Below, in pieces: positions 54,650 through 64,000 of a stretch of DNA of 64,000 nt. Both the position numbers and the translations under genes were made by a program. The number at the start of each line of letters is the position of its first letter. Position 1 is the first letter of the stretch. This stretch comes from Acheta domesticus (lineage: Eukaryota > Arthropoda > Insecta > Orthoptera > Gryllidae): the NCBI GenBank assembly GCA_031308135.1, contig JAHLJT010008756.1:69124172-69188171 (forward strand), in the 5' to 3' direction. The notes below the pieces were generated by a model. That model was not told the origin of the DNA, made no database searches, and saw only the letters and a list, made by a program, of their open reading frames with translations.

Positions 54650-55483
54650 GCTTAAGTAGCTCAATCGATATCACTGAATTGCTTCTGGCCGGGAGGTCCT
54701 AGGATTGAAGTTGCCGATGGCAGGATTTCGACTATATATTCATGTTTATGTTGCCGATGGCGGATTTTTGACAAAATAGTTCAGTCGATTTCGGGCGCTG
54801 TCTAGAGGAGGATTCTAGCGCCCGACTTCTCTGATCGACAGTTTTCTGGAGTTTCTCCGATCAACACCAGGCGAATGTCGGAGCAGTACCGTAACAAATG
54901 GGCCACGGACCGCACGCCGTCTTTCCTTCCTATCCCTTGTTCTATCCTCACCTCTTACACAGTTGCTCTTACACGTACAACACTAATACACATGAGAGCA
55001 GTTGGATTCTTAGAGCCTTTCACGGATGTTGCGGTGCTCTGCTGTAGGAGATACCTGGTTAGAGAAAACCCCGCAAGCTGAAGGATAGGTAAATGTAAAT
55101 GGACGTAAATGTAGCTTCACTGTGCGCACGTTTTGTTGAGCACTCCTTTTGCTTGTAGTTCATTTACAGTTGAAATTGATTTTCTATAACTCGGGAAAAA
55201 ACATTTTTCAAATATTTTGATTTTTCTAAAATAATTATTTTCTAAATTCTTTTTTTTTTTAATTCTGGCCCTCAAGAAAATGTGCGCAGATAAATTTCTT
55301 TCCCCACACGTCATATACAGTTTTTACTGTTTTTTGACAAATAAATAAACAAATAGGTCGGCGCCGGACATCGTCATCCAGCGTGAAAATATCAACGTCA
55401 CTTCCTGCGATAAATACAAGTACTACGCTTACGAGATTAATGACATTTGTAGTCGTCGCGTACGAAATCACTAATCAATTCTC
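54650..55483 (+). mobile_element. SINE-1 interrupted by a 262-bp insertion
   Basis: Head TTAAGTAGCTCAATCGATAT with a decayed B box (CCTAGGATTGAAGTTGCCGA), a local duplication of GTTGCCGATGGC, full body to CCCGCAAGCTGA at 55081, a break, then TAGGTCGGCGCCGGACATCG to the ACGAAATCACTAATCAATTC tail at 55483. Confidence 0.8.
55091..55352. mobile_element. Unclassified insertion in SINE-1
   Basis: Flanked by ATAGGT at 55085-55090 and 55353-55358. It contains inverted blocks TGTGCGCACGTTTTGTTGAG (55121) and CTCAAGAAAATGTGCGCA (55271) and ends GACAAATAAATAAACAA. Either a MITE or a short retroelement with an A-rich tail. Confidence 0.5.
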
Positions 55484-55866
55484 ATGTTTTCCTTCAAGTC
55501 GCATTCGTTTCTTCTTATATAACACTCGCATATCATTTTCGTTTTAGAATTGTTTCATTTGTGTTGTAATGAATTCACAAAAAGGAATAAAATCATGTCA
55601 TTAATTATTGCCTCCGCATTTTATGTTCTGTGAAAGTTAAACGCTTCTACACTCTTGATTTCATTTATTAAATGGTCTTTCCTGATTCTACAGTAAGAAC
55701 GTTGAATATGTGTTCAAGAAACTTTTGTATTTCTTTCGAATCGCTCACAACATATTCCCAAATAATTTAGTAAAAATGGTGGTTTTAATACCGCAGTTCC
55801 CTTTAACGAGCTATGTGTCGTATTAATTTCAATTTAAACTCTATTCTGAATCATCCGGTTGGCGAG
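55484..55866. other. AT-rich DNA, nothing recognised
   Basis: If the neighbouring minus-strand exon is real, this is its first intron. Confidence 0.4.
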
Positions 55867-56060
55867 TTACCTAAAACGAAAATCCAGATTCACGATACCA
55901 TTTGCATGCAAATGGAGGAATCTCCCGCCATCCGTCGGAACCAAAACCACGTACTTCATCTGGTAATCTGTGCAGACCGCGCGGATCGTACCGGGCAGAC
56001 CTTGGATTCGGAACCGGTCCGGTATTCGCCATGACGCGACAAAGAATAGCAAAATCCGGG
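55867..56060 (-). CDS. Candidate exon next to a CpG island, unknown gene
   Basis: On the minus strand one frame reads SWRIPDRFRIQGLPGTIRAV, then CTDYQMKYVVLVPTDGGRFL and HLHANGIVNLDFRFR, with alternating hydrophobic residues like beta-rich domains, and closes at a good donor, TTTTAG/GTAACT (about 55868). A second minus frame (from about 56107, starting MSGTRRRGTQDV) is also open but meets a stop at the donor. The CpG island at 56130-56400 lies just upstream in this orientation, as expected for a promoter. No family is recognised and no acceptor is clear. Confidence 0.3.
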
Positions 56061-56129
56061 AAAGCCGCAGTCACGTCCTGGGTGCCCCTCCTTCGAGTAC
56101 CGGACATCTCCAATAAGAGGCTGCCTCGT

Positions 56130-56400
56130 TAACCTTGCACTCTTCACCGTCGCCCTCCGACGCTCGGTCTCCCGCTTGTAAAAACGTATCGCGGCGCGGC
56201 GTGGAGCGGTGCGGCGCCGGATCGAACTTTGCGTGAACCCGGATGCCAGAACGCCCGCGGCGACCGGCGCCGCTCGCGGGAACAACGGAGGCGGTGGAGG
56301 TGGAGGATGCGGTGGAGGCGGCGGCGGAGGAGATATTAGCGGCGGTGGTGGAGAGACAGAGGGGGACGGTGGAATTGCTGGAGGTTGCACGGTCAGAGGA
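56130..56400. promoter_or_regulatory. CpG island, possible promoter
   Basis: CGCGGCGCGGCGTGGAGCGG, CGCGGCGACCGGCGCCGCTC and neighbours. It grades into the GGAGGTGG-rich satellite. Orientation towards the minus strand would fit the exon candidate at 55.9-56.1 kb. Confidence 0.4.
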
Positions 56401-57480
56401 AGTGGGTGTGGGGATGGACGGAAGAGGACGAATCGTTTGAGATGATGGAGGCAACGGAGGTGATGGAGGAGGTGGAGGTGTTAGTGGTGATGATGATGGT
56501 GATGGAGACGGAGGAGGCACTGGAATTGCTGGAGATGACACACCCCGAGGTAATGAGTTTGGTGACCGATGGAAGCAGATAAATTGAGTCGATAGGGGAA
56601 ATGGAGATGGTGGAGCTATTGGTGGCGACACTGGTAGAGGTGGTGGCCGAGGGGAGCAGTGGAATTGCTACAGGAGGAACATAGATAGGAATCGATTCTG
56701 GGATCGATGGAAATGAATGAATCGTTTGAGAGAGTGGAGTCAGTGGTGATTATGGAGGCGTTTGAGGAGATGGAGACATTGTTGATGCTAATAGGGGGGG
56801 TGGAGACGGAGGAGGCAATAAAATTGCTGGCAGAGACACAGCCTGAGGTGAAGAGTCTGGGGACCGGCGGAAGCGGATAAATCGTTTGAGATAGTTGAGG
56901 CAATGAAGATGGGGGAAGTGGTGGAGGAGGTGAAGATATTGAAGGGGTGGAGACGGCGAAGGGGAGTGGTATTGCTGGAGGTGGCGTAGCCAGAGGAAGC
57001 ATTTCTGGGGCTCAAAGGACGCGAATGAATCGTTTGACACGTCAGAGGCAATGGACATGATGGAGGCGATGGAGGAGGTGGAGATATTGGTGATGGTGGT
57101 TGGGGCGGAAGGGACAGTGGAATTGCTGACGGAGACTCAGCCCGAGGCAGCGAATCTGGGAACCGATTGAAGCGGATGAATCGTTTGAGAAGGAGGTGGA
57201 AGCGGTGAAAGATATGGAGATATTTATGGTGATAGGGGAGATGGAGGATGCAGTGGAGTTGGTGGAGAAGGAACAGACAGAGGAAGCGATTCTAGGGAGC
57301 GATGGAAGCAGATGATGAGTTTGAGATGAGGGGGGCAAAGGAAGTTGTGAAGGCGGTGGAAGAGTAGTGGGTGGATGTACTACAGTTAGTAGAGGTAATA
57401 GAGGTAGTGGAGGCAGTTACAATTGAGGTGGAGGTAGGAAAGTAGTGAAGGCGGCAGAATAGATAGAGGAAGTGGAGACG
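56400..57480 (+). repeat. Satellite of about seven diverged units of roughly 150 bp
   Basis: The anchor AATCGTTTGAGA (or a variant) recurs at about 56432, 56582, 56722, 56883, 57031, 57181 and 57315, that is every 134-161 bp. Each unit carries a GATGGAGGAGGTGGAG-like purine part, a GTGGAATTGCTGG block and a GGGACCGATGGAAGCGGAT block. Frames on both strands are open only in pieces, so coding is not supported. Confidence 0.85.
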
Positions 57481-57591
57481 GCGGAGGTTGAGAAATGGAT
57501 GCGTGGTGACTGAGCGGTAGAGGTACCAGATTATCTTGAAATAATATAGGGCCATAGGCAGTTAATACATTGCAGGAGATTACCGGCAAAC

Positions 57592-58115
57592 CTGGCTCAG
57601 GGCGTCAACTGATGTTATTGCAGTGTTTTGACTGAGAGGTTCTAGGGTTCGAGTCGTGATGGTGGCAGGATTTTCGAAACTTGCTATATAGCTATGTCGA
57701 ATTCCTCCGCTGTCTTGAATTGTAGCAACCACAGCTGTGATCGGCAGTTGTCCGTGGTTTCTCCAATTAACTCAGGGGAATGCCGGAGCAGTCCTCCAAC
57801 AAATGGTCCTCGGACCTCGCGCAACCTTTCCTTCTTCTTCCTTTATTCTCACTCCTTACTTACATACCCTTACATTCACATGCACCATACTATGCCACTT
57901 GACGGAAAATCTTACAGCTCATGCCGGATGGGGCGGTGCCTCCCTGGTGGTGGGAGATACGGGGCTGGGGAAAGTACCCGCAAGCTGACGTAGGTCGGCG
58001 TCGGATCTCGCCATCCAGCGTGGGAAGATCACCGCCTCCTCCAGCGACAAAAACCAGCATCACAGAAACCACAAGGACTGAAGACCTTAGCTGTTAACTA
58101 ATCAGTTAATCAATT
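57592..58115 (+). mobile_element. SINE-1, full length
   Basis: Head CCTGGCTCAGGGCGTCAACT (good A box) and TAGGGTTCGAGTCGTGATGG (good B box), body GCTGTCTTGAATTGTAGCAA, GGAATGCCGGAGCAGTCCTC, GATGGGGCGGTGCCTCCCTG, GGCGTCGGATCTCGCCATCC, and a CTAATCAGTTAATCAATTGG tail. One of the best-preserved copies. Confidence 0.9.
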
Positions 58116-58558
58116 GGAGAAGATTGAGGAGGTGAGAGAAACGAAATGCGTTTGAGACAGTGGTGGTGGTGAAGTGAAATCATAAGAGTGTGAGAGATAG
58201 AAATATGGTAGTTGCCGGAGAGGTCGTGAAAATGGTGGAAGATTGTTTACCGATATGGAGGAGGCAAATAGGAAAGAGAGGATTGTATGGGTGTGTTGTA
58301 AAAACGGATGTGAGGTATGTGTTGAAGGCATGCGACTACGAAGGCAATGGATAAAGATGTGATGGTAGAGAGGGTAAGATTATTTTGATTCATTGGAAGT
58401 TATAAACACGGGACGTGATGAAAATGATGAAGACGGACGCAATGAAAGGGTACATGAATGCGTTGAAAAGTGCGTTGGTGCGATAATACTGGTATATATG
58501 TTTTCGTCTTTTGAAACGGCAGGTGATTATAGGTAGAAAAATGTTGACGGTCAAGTCT
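58116..58558. other. Purine-rich, then mixed DNA, nothing recognised
   Basis: GA/GT-rich words to about 58380, no gene found. Confidence 0.4.
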
Positions 58559-58566
58559 GTAGAGAT

Positions 58567-60293
58567 TAGGGATGGCACAACCAAGTTTTCGAGCTGAAAC
58601 ATCTATATTATATCTTCGATGTTTTGCTTTCGATGTTTTCTTCAGATCGATGGATTTGTGCAGAAACATCGATGTTTTGAAAAAACATTCTCATGATATC
58701 AGTAACATTTCCAGTATCTATTTTATTTATGAATTGTTGACAATCAAAAGCCATTGGCAACTGTCACTATTGTCGATCCACAGGAAGCCCGAAGCCGTTT
58801 GCTATTCGCAACCTTTCTTCGGTGTTGTTGTGTTTTTTGATTACACTAGGAAAAACAATTTTTACCTCCAGGAAGGGAGAGTGCGCAACATACTCAATTT
58901 TATACATAGATTACGAATATTGCAATAAAAACGTCATATCACGTCTCAGTTTTCAAATATACTGTATCTTTATATCGTTTGATACCGTATTTTGCAGTTA
59001 ATGCAATTACATTTAAATTGCTCCTGTAAGATATGTAGAATCATTATGCATAAAATATATTTAAAAATAAAATATTTTTTCAGTTCATGTATGTCATGTT
59101 CATGAGATATCAAAAAAATTATGCTTTCGTGGGTTTTTTACCTTCTGTATTCGAAGATTGCCGTCTTTATTCTCGCGTCTGCTAGTCGTGCTCAATTACG
59201 AGTAGGTCTTAGTGGATGTTTTGAAAACAAGTCACATGCACACTCATATTTCCTGTTGCGCATCAGTCATCGAAAGGAATTATTTTAGCCCCGTACCTTA
59301 TTGCAAGTATACAAGTATCCAACTGTTGTGATGACAGATACTGAGTCAGCGCATGAAGTTCGTGTCTGGTTTGCGTGTGGCTCAAATGCATTAATACATT
59401 ATAGTTCTGTGTTTTTTATAAAGTGAAATTCGACACATTATCTGTAGAATTGAATCGGTTTGATAGAATGCAAATCGTCATTTCACATCGAAAGAGTGCG
59501 AATCAATTCGATTAATTCTGTTACATTTGTGAAAGATTTACACCCAACCTTCAAAGGGAAAAAATGGAATTACAAAACTTGCGTATTTTTTATATTTTGG
59601 GTGTCGTGTTTGTGATCAGGACAAACCATGGGCTGCTCACTAGTGTTGTGTGACATGTACAACGACCTTTAGGTCGTGGTTGTAGGTAAAATTCAAATCA
59701 TTATCGTTTGCTCTACCAGTGTTGTGGTGAATACAAACAATTTGAATGTCGGCGTATTATTGCACGAATATACATATTCCATTTTTAACTTAACCTCATA
59801 AGATGTATACTCATAAAATTTTGAAGTAATATTTCCGGAATGACTATGTGGAAATTAGTATTAGATTTTGTTTATTTCAATTAATAAATATATTTATATC
59901 TTTTGAACCTTGCGTGATAGGAACTTTTTATAATCGATTTTCGAAATCAGCGAGATTGCTTCCTTTATAATCACCTACTATCATCCTGGAGGTATGAAAT
60001 AAGTTTCTTTATTCCTTAGTGTTATTTTGTACGTGGTAATTTCGTTAAACTGCAATTTGAACGTTGAATACGTAGAACATTGATTAGAAAATTCAGAAGA
60101 CAATCAAATTTCAGGCAGAATATCCTTTAAACTAATATTGAAATGTTTTGTAGTACATTAGAATTTTACATCGAAATGTTTCATCATATTTAAAAGATGA
60201 ATATTTTGTCGATGTTTCCATCGTCATCAAAAACAGTTTGGTGGTATATCTTAGTATCGATGTATAGATGTTTGCTAACCGTTGCCATCGCTA
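58567..60293. mobile_element. Non-autonomous hAT-like transposon (1.7 kb)
   Basis: Ends TAGGGATGGCA and, inverted, TAGCGATGGCA, both fitting the hAT YARNG rule. Flanked by GTAGAGAT (58559-58566) and ATAGAGAC (60294-60301), a 6-of-8 match to an 8-bp duplication. ATCGATGTTTTG-like motifs cluster near both ends, as in the 32.8-kb element, so the two belong to one family. The interior is AT-rich; a 118-aa ORF at 58572-58928 has no transposase motif. Confidence 0.75.
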
Positions 60294-60301
60294 ATAGAGA
60301 C

Positions 60302-61854
60302 AGTAAGATAAGTAGGTAGAAATGGTGTGTATGATGGGTGCGAAGCCAGAAATGGAGTTTGCAAACGCGCATACATTAAATAAAAGTCTACATTTAATAA
60401 ACATTTATTTTCCTCTCGAATTTAGGACGTATCTGGAATTTTCAGTTCGTATGATAACCCTAACAAGAATTAGATTTTTTGACTAACATTTGTAATTACG
60501 AACGAATTCTTGCAATATAAGATTCAAGTGTCTGGTTAGTACACAGTACCATATCTGAAGTGCATGGTACATTGATAAATTGCGGATGTCTCTAGTTGAC
60601 GGAATAGTATCAAGTCAATTTTGTACTCGTAATTGTGTAATTTTCTTACAAAATCATAAATTACCAATGATATCAAGATTTAGACCTTATAATGTACGAG
60701 TACAGTTATTCAAATAACTAAATTTTAACTTCATTTTTTTTATTTTATGGAATTTATTTATATGTTCAAATTAGTTTTAATGAGATTTAACTGTTAAATT
60801 TCTGTAGTGTTTGGGATTATGTGACCATCGTCTTCTAGAGATTAAAAATCCTATGTTTTTAAGAAGTTGATGTAAATTCCAATTATAAGAGTGGTCCAAT
60901 ATCGTAGTTTAAATAAAGGAAACAATTAATCCTCTACCTCAATTCGTCATACAGATATCACCAACGATGGAAAAATGCTTGAGACATTGTATTAAAAATT
61001 GGGAGTACAGTTTTATATTTTTTGGAACCGGTAATCAAATCAAAAGGATACATAAACAAGTGAATGATGTTTTGCATTGAATAAAGAGAAACACTTTTCC
61101 TTGTTATGTACTTTCATCGCAGACGCGTTTGGCGTTTAATTTAAGTGAAATGTCCACATTATGACAAACCACGTTTCCCTGCGTTCCGCCCTGATTCTAT
61201 TTACGTCTACTCTTCTCATCCAGTAATCTGCCTGAAATTGTCAGTTATGTTAATTTCCTCATTCCTCCAATAATGGTAGGATATTATCCTGAAGAAGAGC
61301 TAGTAAGAAATGGCTAGCCATATATGACAGTGAATTCTATGTAAAAGGAAGAAGGAAGGATAGGTAGCAAAGCATGGGCAACGAAAGTGAAGTTGTTAAC
61401 TAACTTAATACGAGACAGAACACGCTGAGAGATAACAAACTTTCTGAAAAATTTCAAAAGATGAAAAAAATTCAATGGCGATTAATTATGAAGTTAAGAG
61501 CTTGATACTTTCCATCTAATTTATTGAGACTCGTACGGTCTAGCTATCGTACTTCTTTTTCTTTTCCACATTTTGAACACGTGGCGATGATCAATAGAGA
61601 TCATTATATATCAAAATATATGGTATGTAAAAATAGGGGAAAAACAAATTTACATTCAATTAAGAGCATTGAGATGAAATGTCAAACAAAACTAAAAGAG
61701 AATTGTTATATAATCGACAATGTCTAAACTTACTTTATTGTACCTGGCTAGCAGTCACTGGGCATAGAAACTATACATTTTAAAGAGGTGGTGAGCGTTC
61801 TGTTACATACAAGGGGACGGTGAGGCGGTGATGGCCTCGGGAGCCGGGGGTGGC
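60302..61854. other. AT-rich DNA, nothing recognised
   Basis: About 1.5 kb with no gene, repeat or exon signal. Confidence 0.5.
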
Positions 61855-62095
61855 TTAGTTAGTCCAAAAGTTCGTGGTAGGTGTAAAGGGGAGTAAGAAT
61901 GGGTTCCCAGAAAACAGAGCACCTGGCCGCTAGAATGCCCCTCCAGTGGATTCTACAGTTTAACCTGACTGTTAAGCAAGTTTTGAAAATTTGCCACCGA
62001 CGGAACCATTCACTCGGACCTCGTCGTTAGATACATTGCAATTGCTACTGTAGTTTCTCCGAGCAACCTTCGCCGTAATGTGTTCCGTTAATTCA
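61855..62095 (-). mobile_element. SINE-1 fragments, rearranged
   Basis: The minus strand of 61910-62030 reads GAGGTCCGAGTGAATGGTTC, GTCGGTGGCAAATTTT and CTGGAGGGGCATTCTAGCGG, matching head and early body. At 62051-62085 the plus strand reads GTTTCTCCGAGCAACCTTCG, matching the mid body in the opposite orientation. So two pieces face each other. Confidence 0.5.
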
Positions 62096-62369
62096 TGTGC
62101 TATGTATTATGCTCTAATTTGTAACATAGCAACACATATAATTTTTTCAGTCAAAATACCAAAGATCGCGAAAGACAATGCCCTAAGACTTCATTTGATG
62201 TCGATTAGAATTTTATTTATTCAACATGAAAAAATCATATAACATTTATGTCTTATTAGTCACCTGCGAAGACTGATAATTCCAAATGTCAAGGCCTCGT
62301 ATGCTCCAATAATTCACATATCATAAACATGTTTTCTTTTTTCTATCGGACATAAGTTTTAATTTCCCA
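62096..62369. other. AT-rich DNA, nothing recognised
   Basis: No signal found. Confidence 0.4.
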
Positions 62370-62720
62370 TATACTATACGTACGTACATAAAGTATAGGG
62401 AAAGATATGTAATTCTGCGCTAAAAAAAACGGCCGCTTTTCGGCAGAAAACTCTTATTACAGGGCCCTGGTAACAAAAAAAGGATAAATCCAGTTGCTAA
62501 ATTAAGAAAAAAATCTCCTAACACGAGGTGCAGCCAGAATACCTATTTTGTGGGTCCTTGATACCGAAAAACCAATTGAAAGCAAAACGTCTGTCCGTCC
62601 GCCTGTCTGTGGACAACGCTAGCGTCTAAACCGTTCAGCTGATTTTCTCCAAAATTGATACTCCCCAATCGATCTGAATGATCTCGTGGCCCCTTGAATT
62701 TGAAACCGATATTTTAATTT
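62370..62720 (+). repeat. Family B repeat, copy 3 (uninterrupted junction)
   Basis: CTATACGTACGTACATAAAG, AGTATAGGGAAAGATATGTA, TTACAGGGCCCTGGTAACAA, then directly TTAAGAAAAAAATCTCCTAA, CACGAGGTGCAGCCAG, GTCTGTCCGTCCGCCTGTCT and CGCTAGCGTCTAAACCG. It joins the 5' and 3' parts that are about 0.9 kb apart in copy 1. Confidence 0.7.
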
Positions 62721-62727
62721 TGGAGGG

Positions 62728-62769
62728 TATATATATATATATATATAGTACATAGGGTATATATATATA

Positions 62770-62811
<42 letters not shown>

Positions 62812-62812
62812 G
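62728..62812 (+). repeat. Interrupted TA microsatellite
   Basis: (TA)n blocks separated by GTACATAGGG and GTATATA. The Tyr/Ile frames on the minus strand are spurious. Confidence 0.95.
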
Positions 62813-63370
62813 ATAGTGATATCATTGTCGATGCCATCAGCGGAAGTCCGTGGCACGGGTAGCGCGACGAAATCACCCGTCCACGCAGTTGATCACCTCG
62901 CCACAAAAGAGCCGAAGTCAAATTCGCCCTGAACGCTTTTACGCTTTACCCATGAAATACGATCAGGCGGGATTTAAATAAATAAATTTAAGAACTTTGT
63001 TGTTGTAATTTTTTATTCATATTTTTACTTTTATTTTCTGTATACATCCCCTTTTTTACATGCGATTCCACCAAGTTGGAAAACGGGGGAGGGGGGTTAC
63101 TACAGATAGATTACTTTCCCTATGCTAGTTGCACGGAAAAGTTCGAGGCATGCCACGATGCTACAAAGTGTGCTACTGCCACCAGTAGAAGACCATATCA
63201 AAGACATTGTAATAGTATACTAGACCCACGCACAGCGCTAGTGTAGCGTTGCAAATTGAATGCAGCCATGTTGGGGGCAAGCATGTGGACACCAAGTTGT
63301 ATTGGTGCCGTATATCATTATTTGTGTGCCATTCGCGGAAGCGGAAGATTCTATAAGAGGAAAAAGTAAA
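62813..63370. other. Unique DNA upstream of the THAP-like relic
   Basis: Mixed composition with a moderately GC stretch at 62840-62940. No gene recognised. Confidence 0.4.
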
Positions 63371-63452
63371 ATGGTGTAGCAGCGCGCGGCTTACAAGTGT
63401 ATAAATCGTGCGACGAAAGCCTGCGTGTTGTAATTTCACAAGTGCATCGTTT
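63371..63452 (+). pseudogene. THAP zinc-finger N-terminus, degenerate
   Basis: From the ATG at 63371 the frame is M-V-stop-QRAAYKCINRATKACVL-stop-FHKC. AAYKCxNR and FHK match the start of THAP domains (usually M...C-x-A-x-x-C-x-N-R ... FHxFP), the DNA-binding fold of P-element-type transposases and cell-cycle regulators. Two in-frame stops and loss of the first Cys make it a relic. No second Cys-His pair follows. Confidence 0.35.
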
Positions 63453-64000
63453 AATTATGTGATGTAACCTATTGAACGTGCTGATTACTTTTACTAATTA
63501 ATACGGTGTACGTGAATAACAAAAAAATCGATGAATTTGTTATTGCACTTAAAGAAACATTAGTTTAACTCTGAAAGTAACCACTTTTTGTAGATAACTT
63601 GCCATTTCTCCAGGGTATATATTCCCTAAATTCGAACCTAATACAAGAATATCGAGATTTGTGTAGAGGTTGATAGAATCATCAAGAACGCGTATATTTT
63701 AATACCAATTCACATGATCATTTAATCTAGGCATTTGCGTGCTCTGTACGGAACTATATTATCTACCGAAAGTGTATAAAAATTACTTAAATTTATAATT
63801 TAGTAAAGAATTCTAAAAATTTAGCGTAATATGATTTTCCCTTTTACTGAAAAAAAGATGCAGAATTAGTCAAGATATACAATTTTGAATAGAATTTGGA
63901 TTAAAGGAGTACACTTTAAAAATGAGAACGAAAGTTTCCGAAAGGAATGTCCCGACATCTACTACAATATGATGTTTTGTGGGCAATAATATCCTCAACC
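63453..64000. other. AT-rich DNA, nothing recognised
   Basis: No signal found up to the window edge. Confidence 0.5.

Noticed and set aside
56071..56631. 186-aa minus ORF, Pro/Ser-rich
   Set aside because: It reads the satellite and island edge; repeats are not in a constant frame.
62619..62921. Tyr/Ile-rich minus ORFs
   Set aside because: Translation of a TA microsatellite.
1..64000. CRISPR arrays, bacterial operons, rRNA or phage genes
   Set aside because: No regularly spaced identical repeats, Shine-Dalgarno-led gene trains or rRNA sequence were seen; all signals are eukaryotic.

Overview
The window is animal nuclear DNA, most likely from an insect with a large, repeat-rich genome. It is about 60-65% AT, has no closely packed long ORFs, and holds a MADF-type coding exon, CpG-rich islands of 200-700 bp in AT-rich background, and many dispersed repeats. 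A hemimetabolous (polyneopteran-like) insect fits, but the order cannot be fixed from sequence alone. No complete protein-coding gene is visible. The coding evidence is a MADF first exon (15-167), a FLYWCH-like fragment (about 3.7-3.9 kb, minus), a THAP-like pseudo-exon (63.37 kb) and a few exon candidates (2521-2691; 4630-5148 minus; 23512-23584; 42541-42636; 55867-56060 minus). No tRNA, rRNA, CRISPR or bacterial operon structure was found; the tRNA-like motifs belong to SINEs.

Mobile DNA explains most of the recognisable structure. One tRNA-derived SINE family (SINE-1 here, about 525 bp, pol III A/B-box head, long body, TCAA-type tail) occurs about 13 times in both orientations. One full copy (26311-26835) has a 10-bp target duplication. 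A second tRNA-like SINE (SINE-2) is nested inside one SINE-1 copy and recurs near 42 kb. A 5'-truncated Jockey-like LINE (35749-36208) has a 14-bp target duplication and a poly-A tail. Two non-autonomous hAT-like elements (32774-33460 and 58567-60293) have YARNG termini and 8-bp duplications. Palindromic TA-flanked MITEs lie at 37.7-38.1, 42.8 and 50.6-51.0 kb. A further repeat family (family B, with a GTCCGTCTGT-rich core) has three copies, one combined with a 0.7-kb inverted repeat (16.3-18.4 kb).

Layout: 0-1 kb, MADF exon plus a retroposed antisense copy of part of it; 1-12 kb, mostly AT-rich with small CpG-rich patches; 12-15.9 kb, SINE-1, then a large CpG island with a G-rich minisatellite; 15.9-18.4 kb, the inverted-repeat composite; 19-23.6 kb, nested SINEs, two palindromes, a CpG-decayed relative of the 14.5-kb island and a well-spliced exon candidate; 25.4-29.2 kb, inverted SINE pair and NRF-1-like motifs; 31-38.9 kb, hAT, LINE, SINEs and stacked MITEs; 42-46.7 kb, three strong CpG islands with promoter-type motifs; 47.8-58.1 kb, SINE-rich, with a CpG island at 51.3 kb and a satellite of about 150-bp units at 56.4-57.5 kb; 58.6-60.3 kb, hAT; 62.4-64 kb, family B and the THAP relic.

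The observations most worth checking are the antisense retrocopy of a MADF exon that includes intron sequence, two different MITEs stacked in one TA inside a SINE, the 0.7-kb inverted repeat as a possible hairpin-RNA source, the near-perfect 57-bp hairpin at 21.7 kb, and the pair of related segments of which one kept and one lost its CpGs. All alignments and identities were made by eye.
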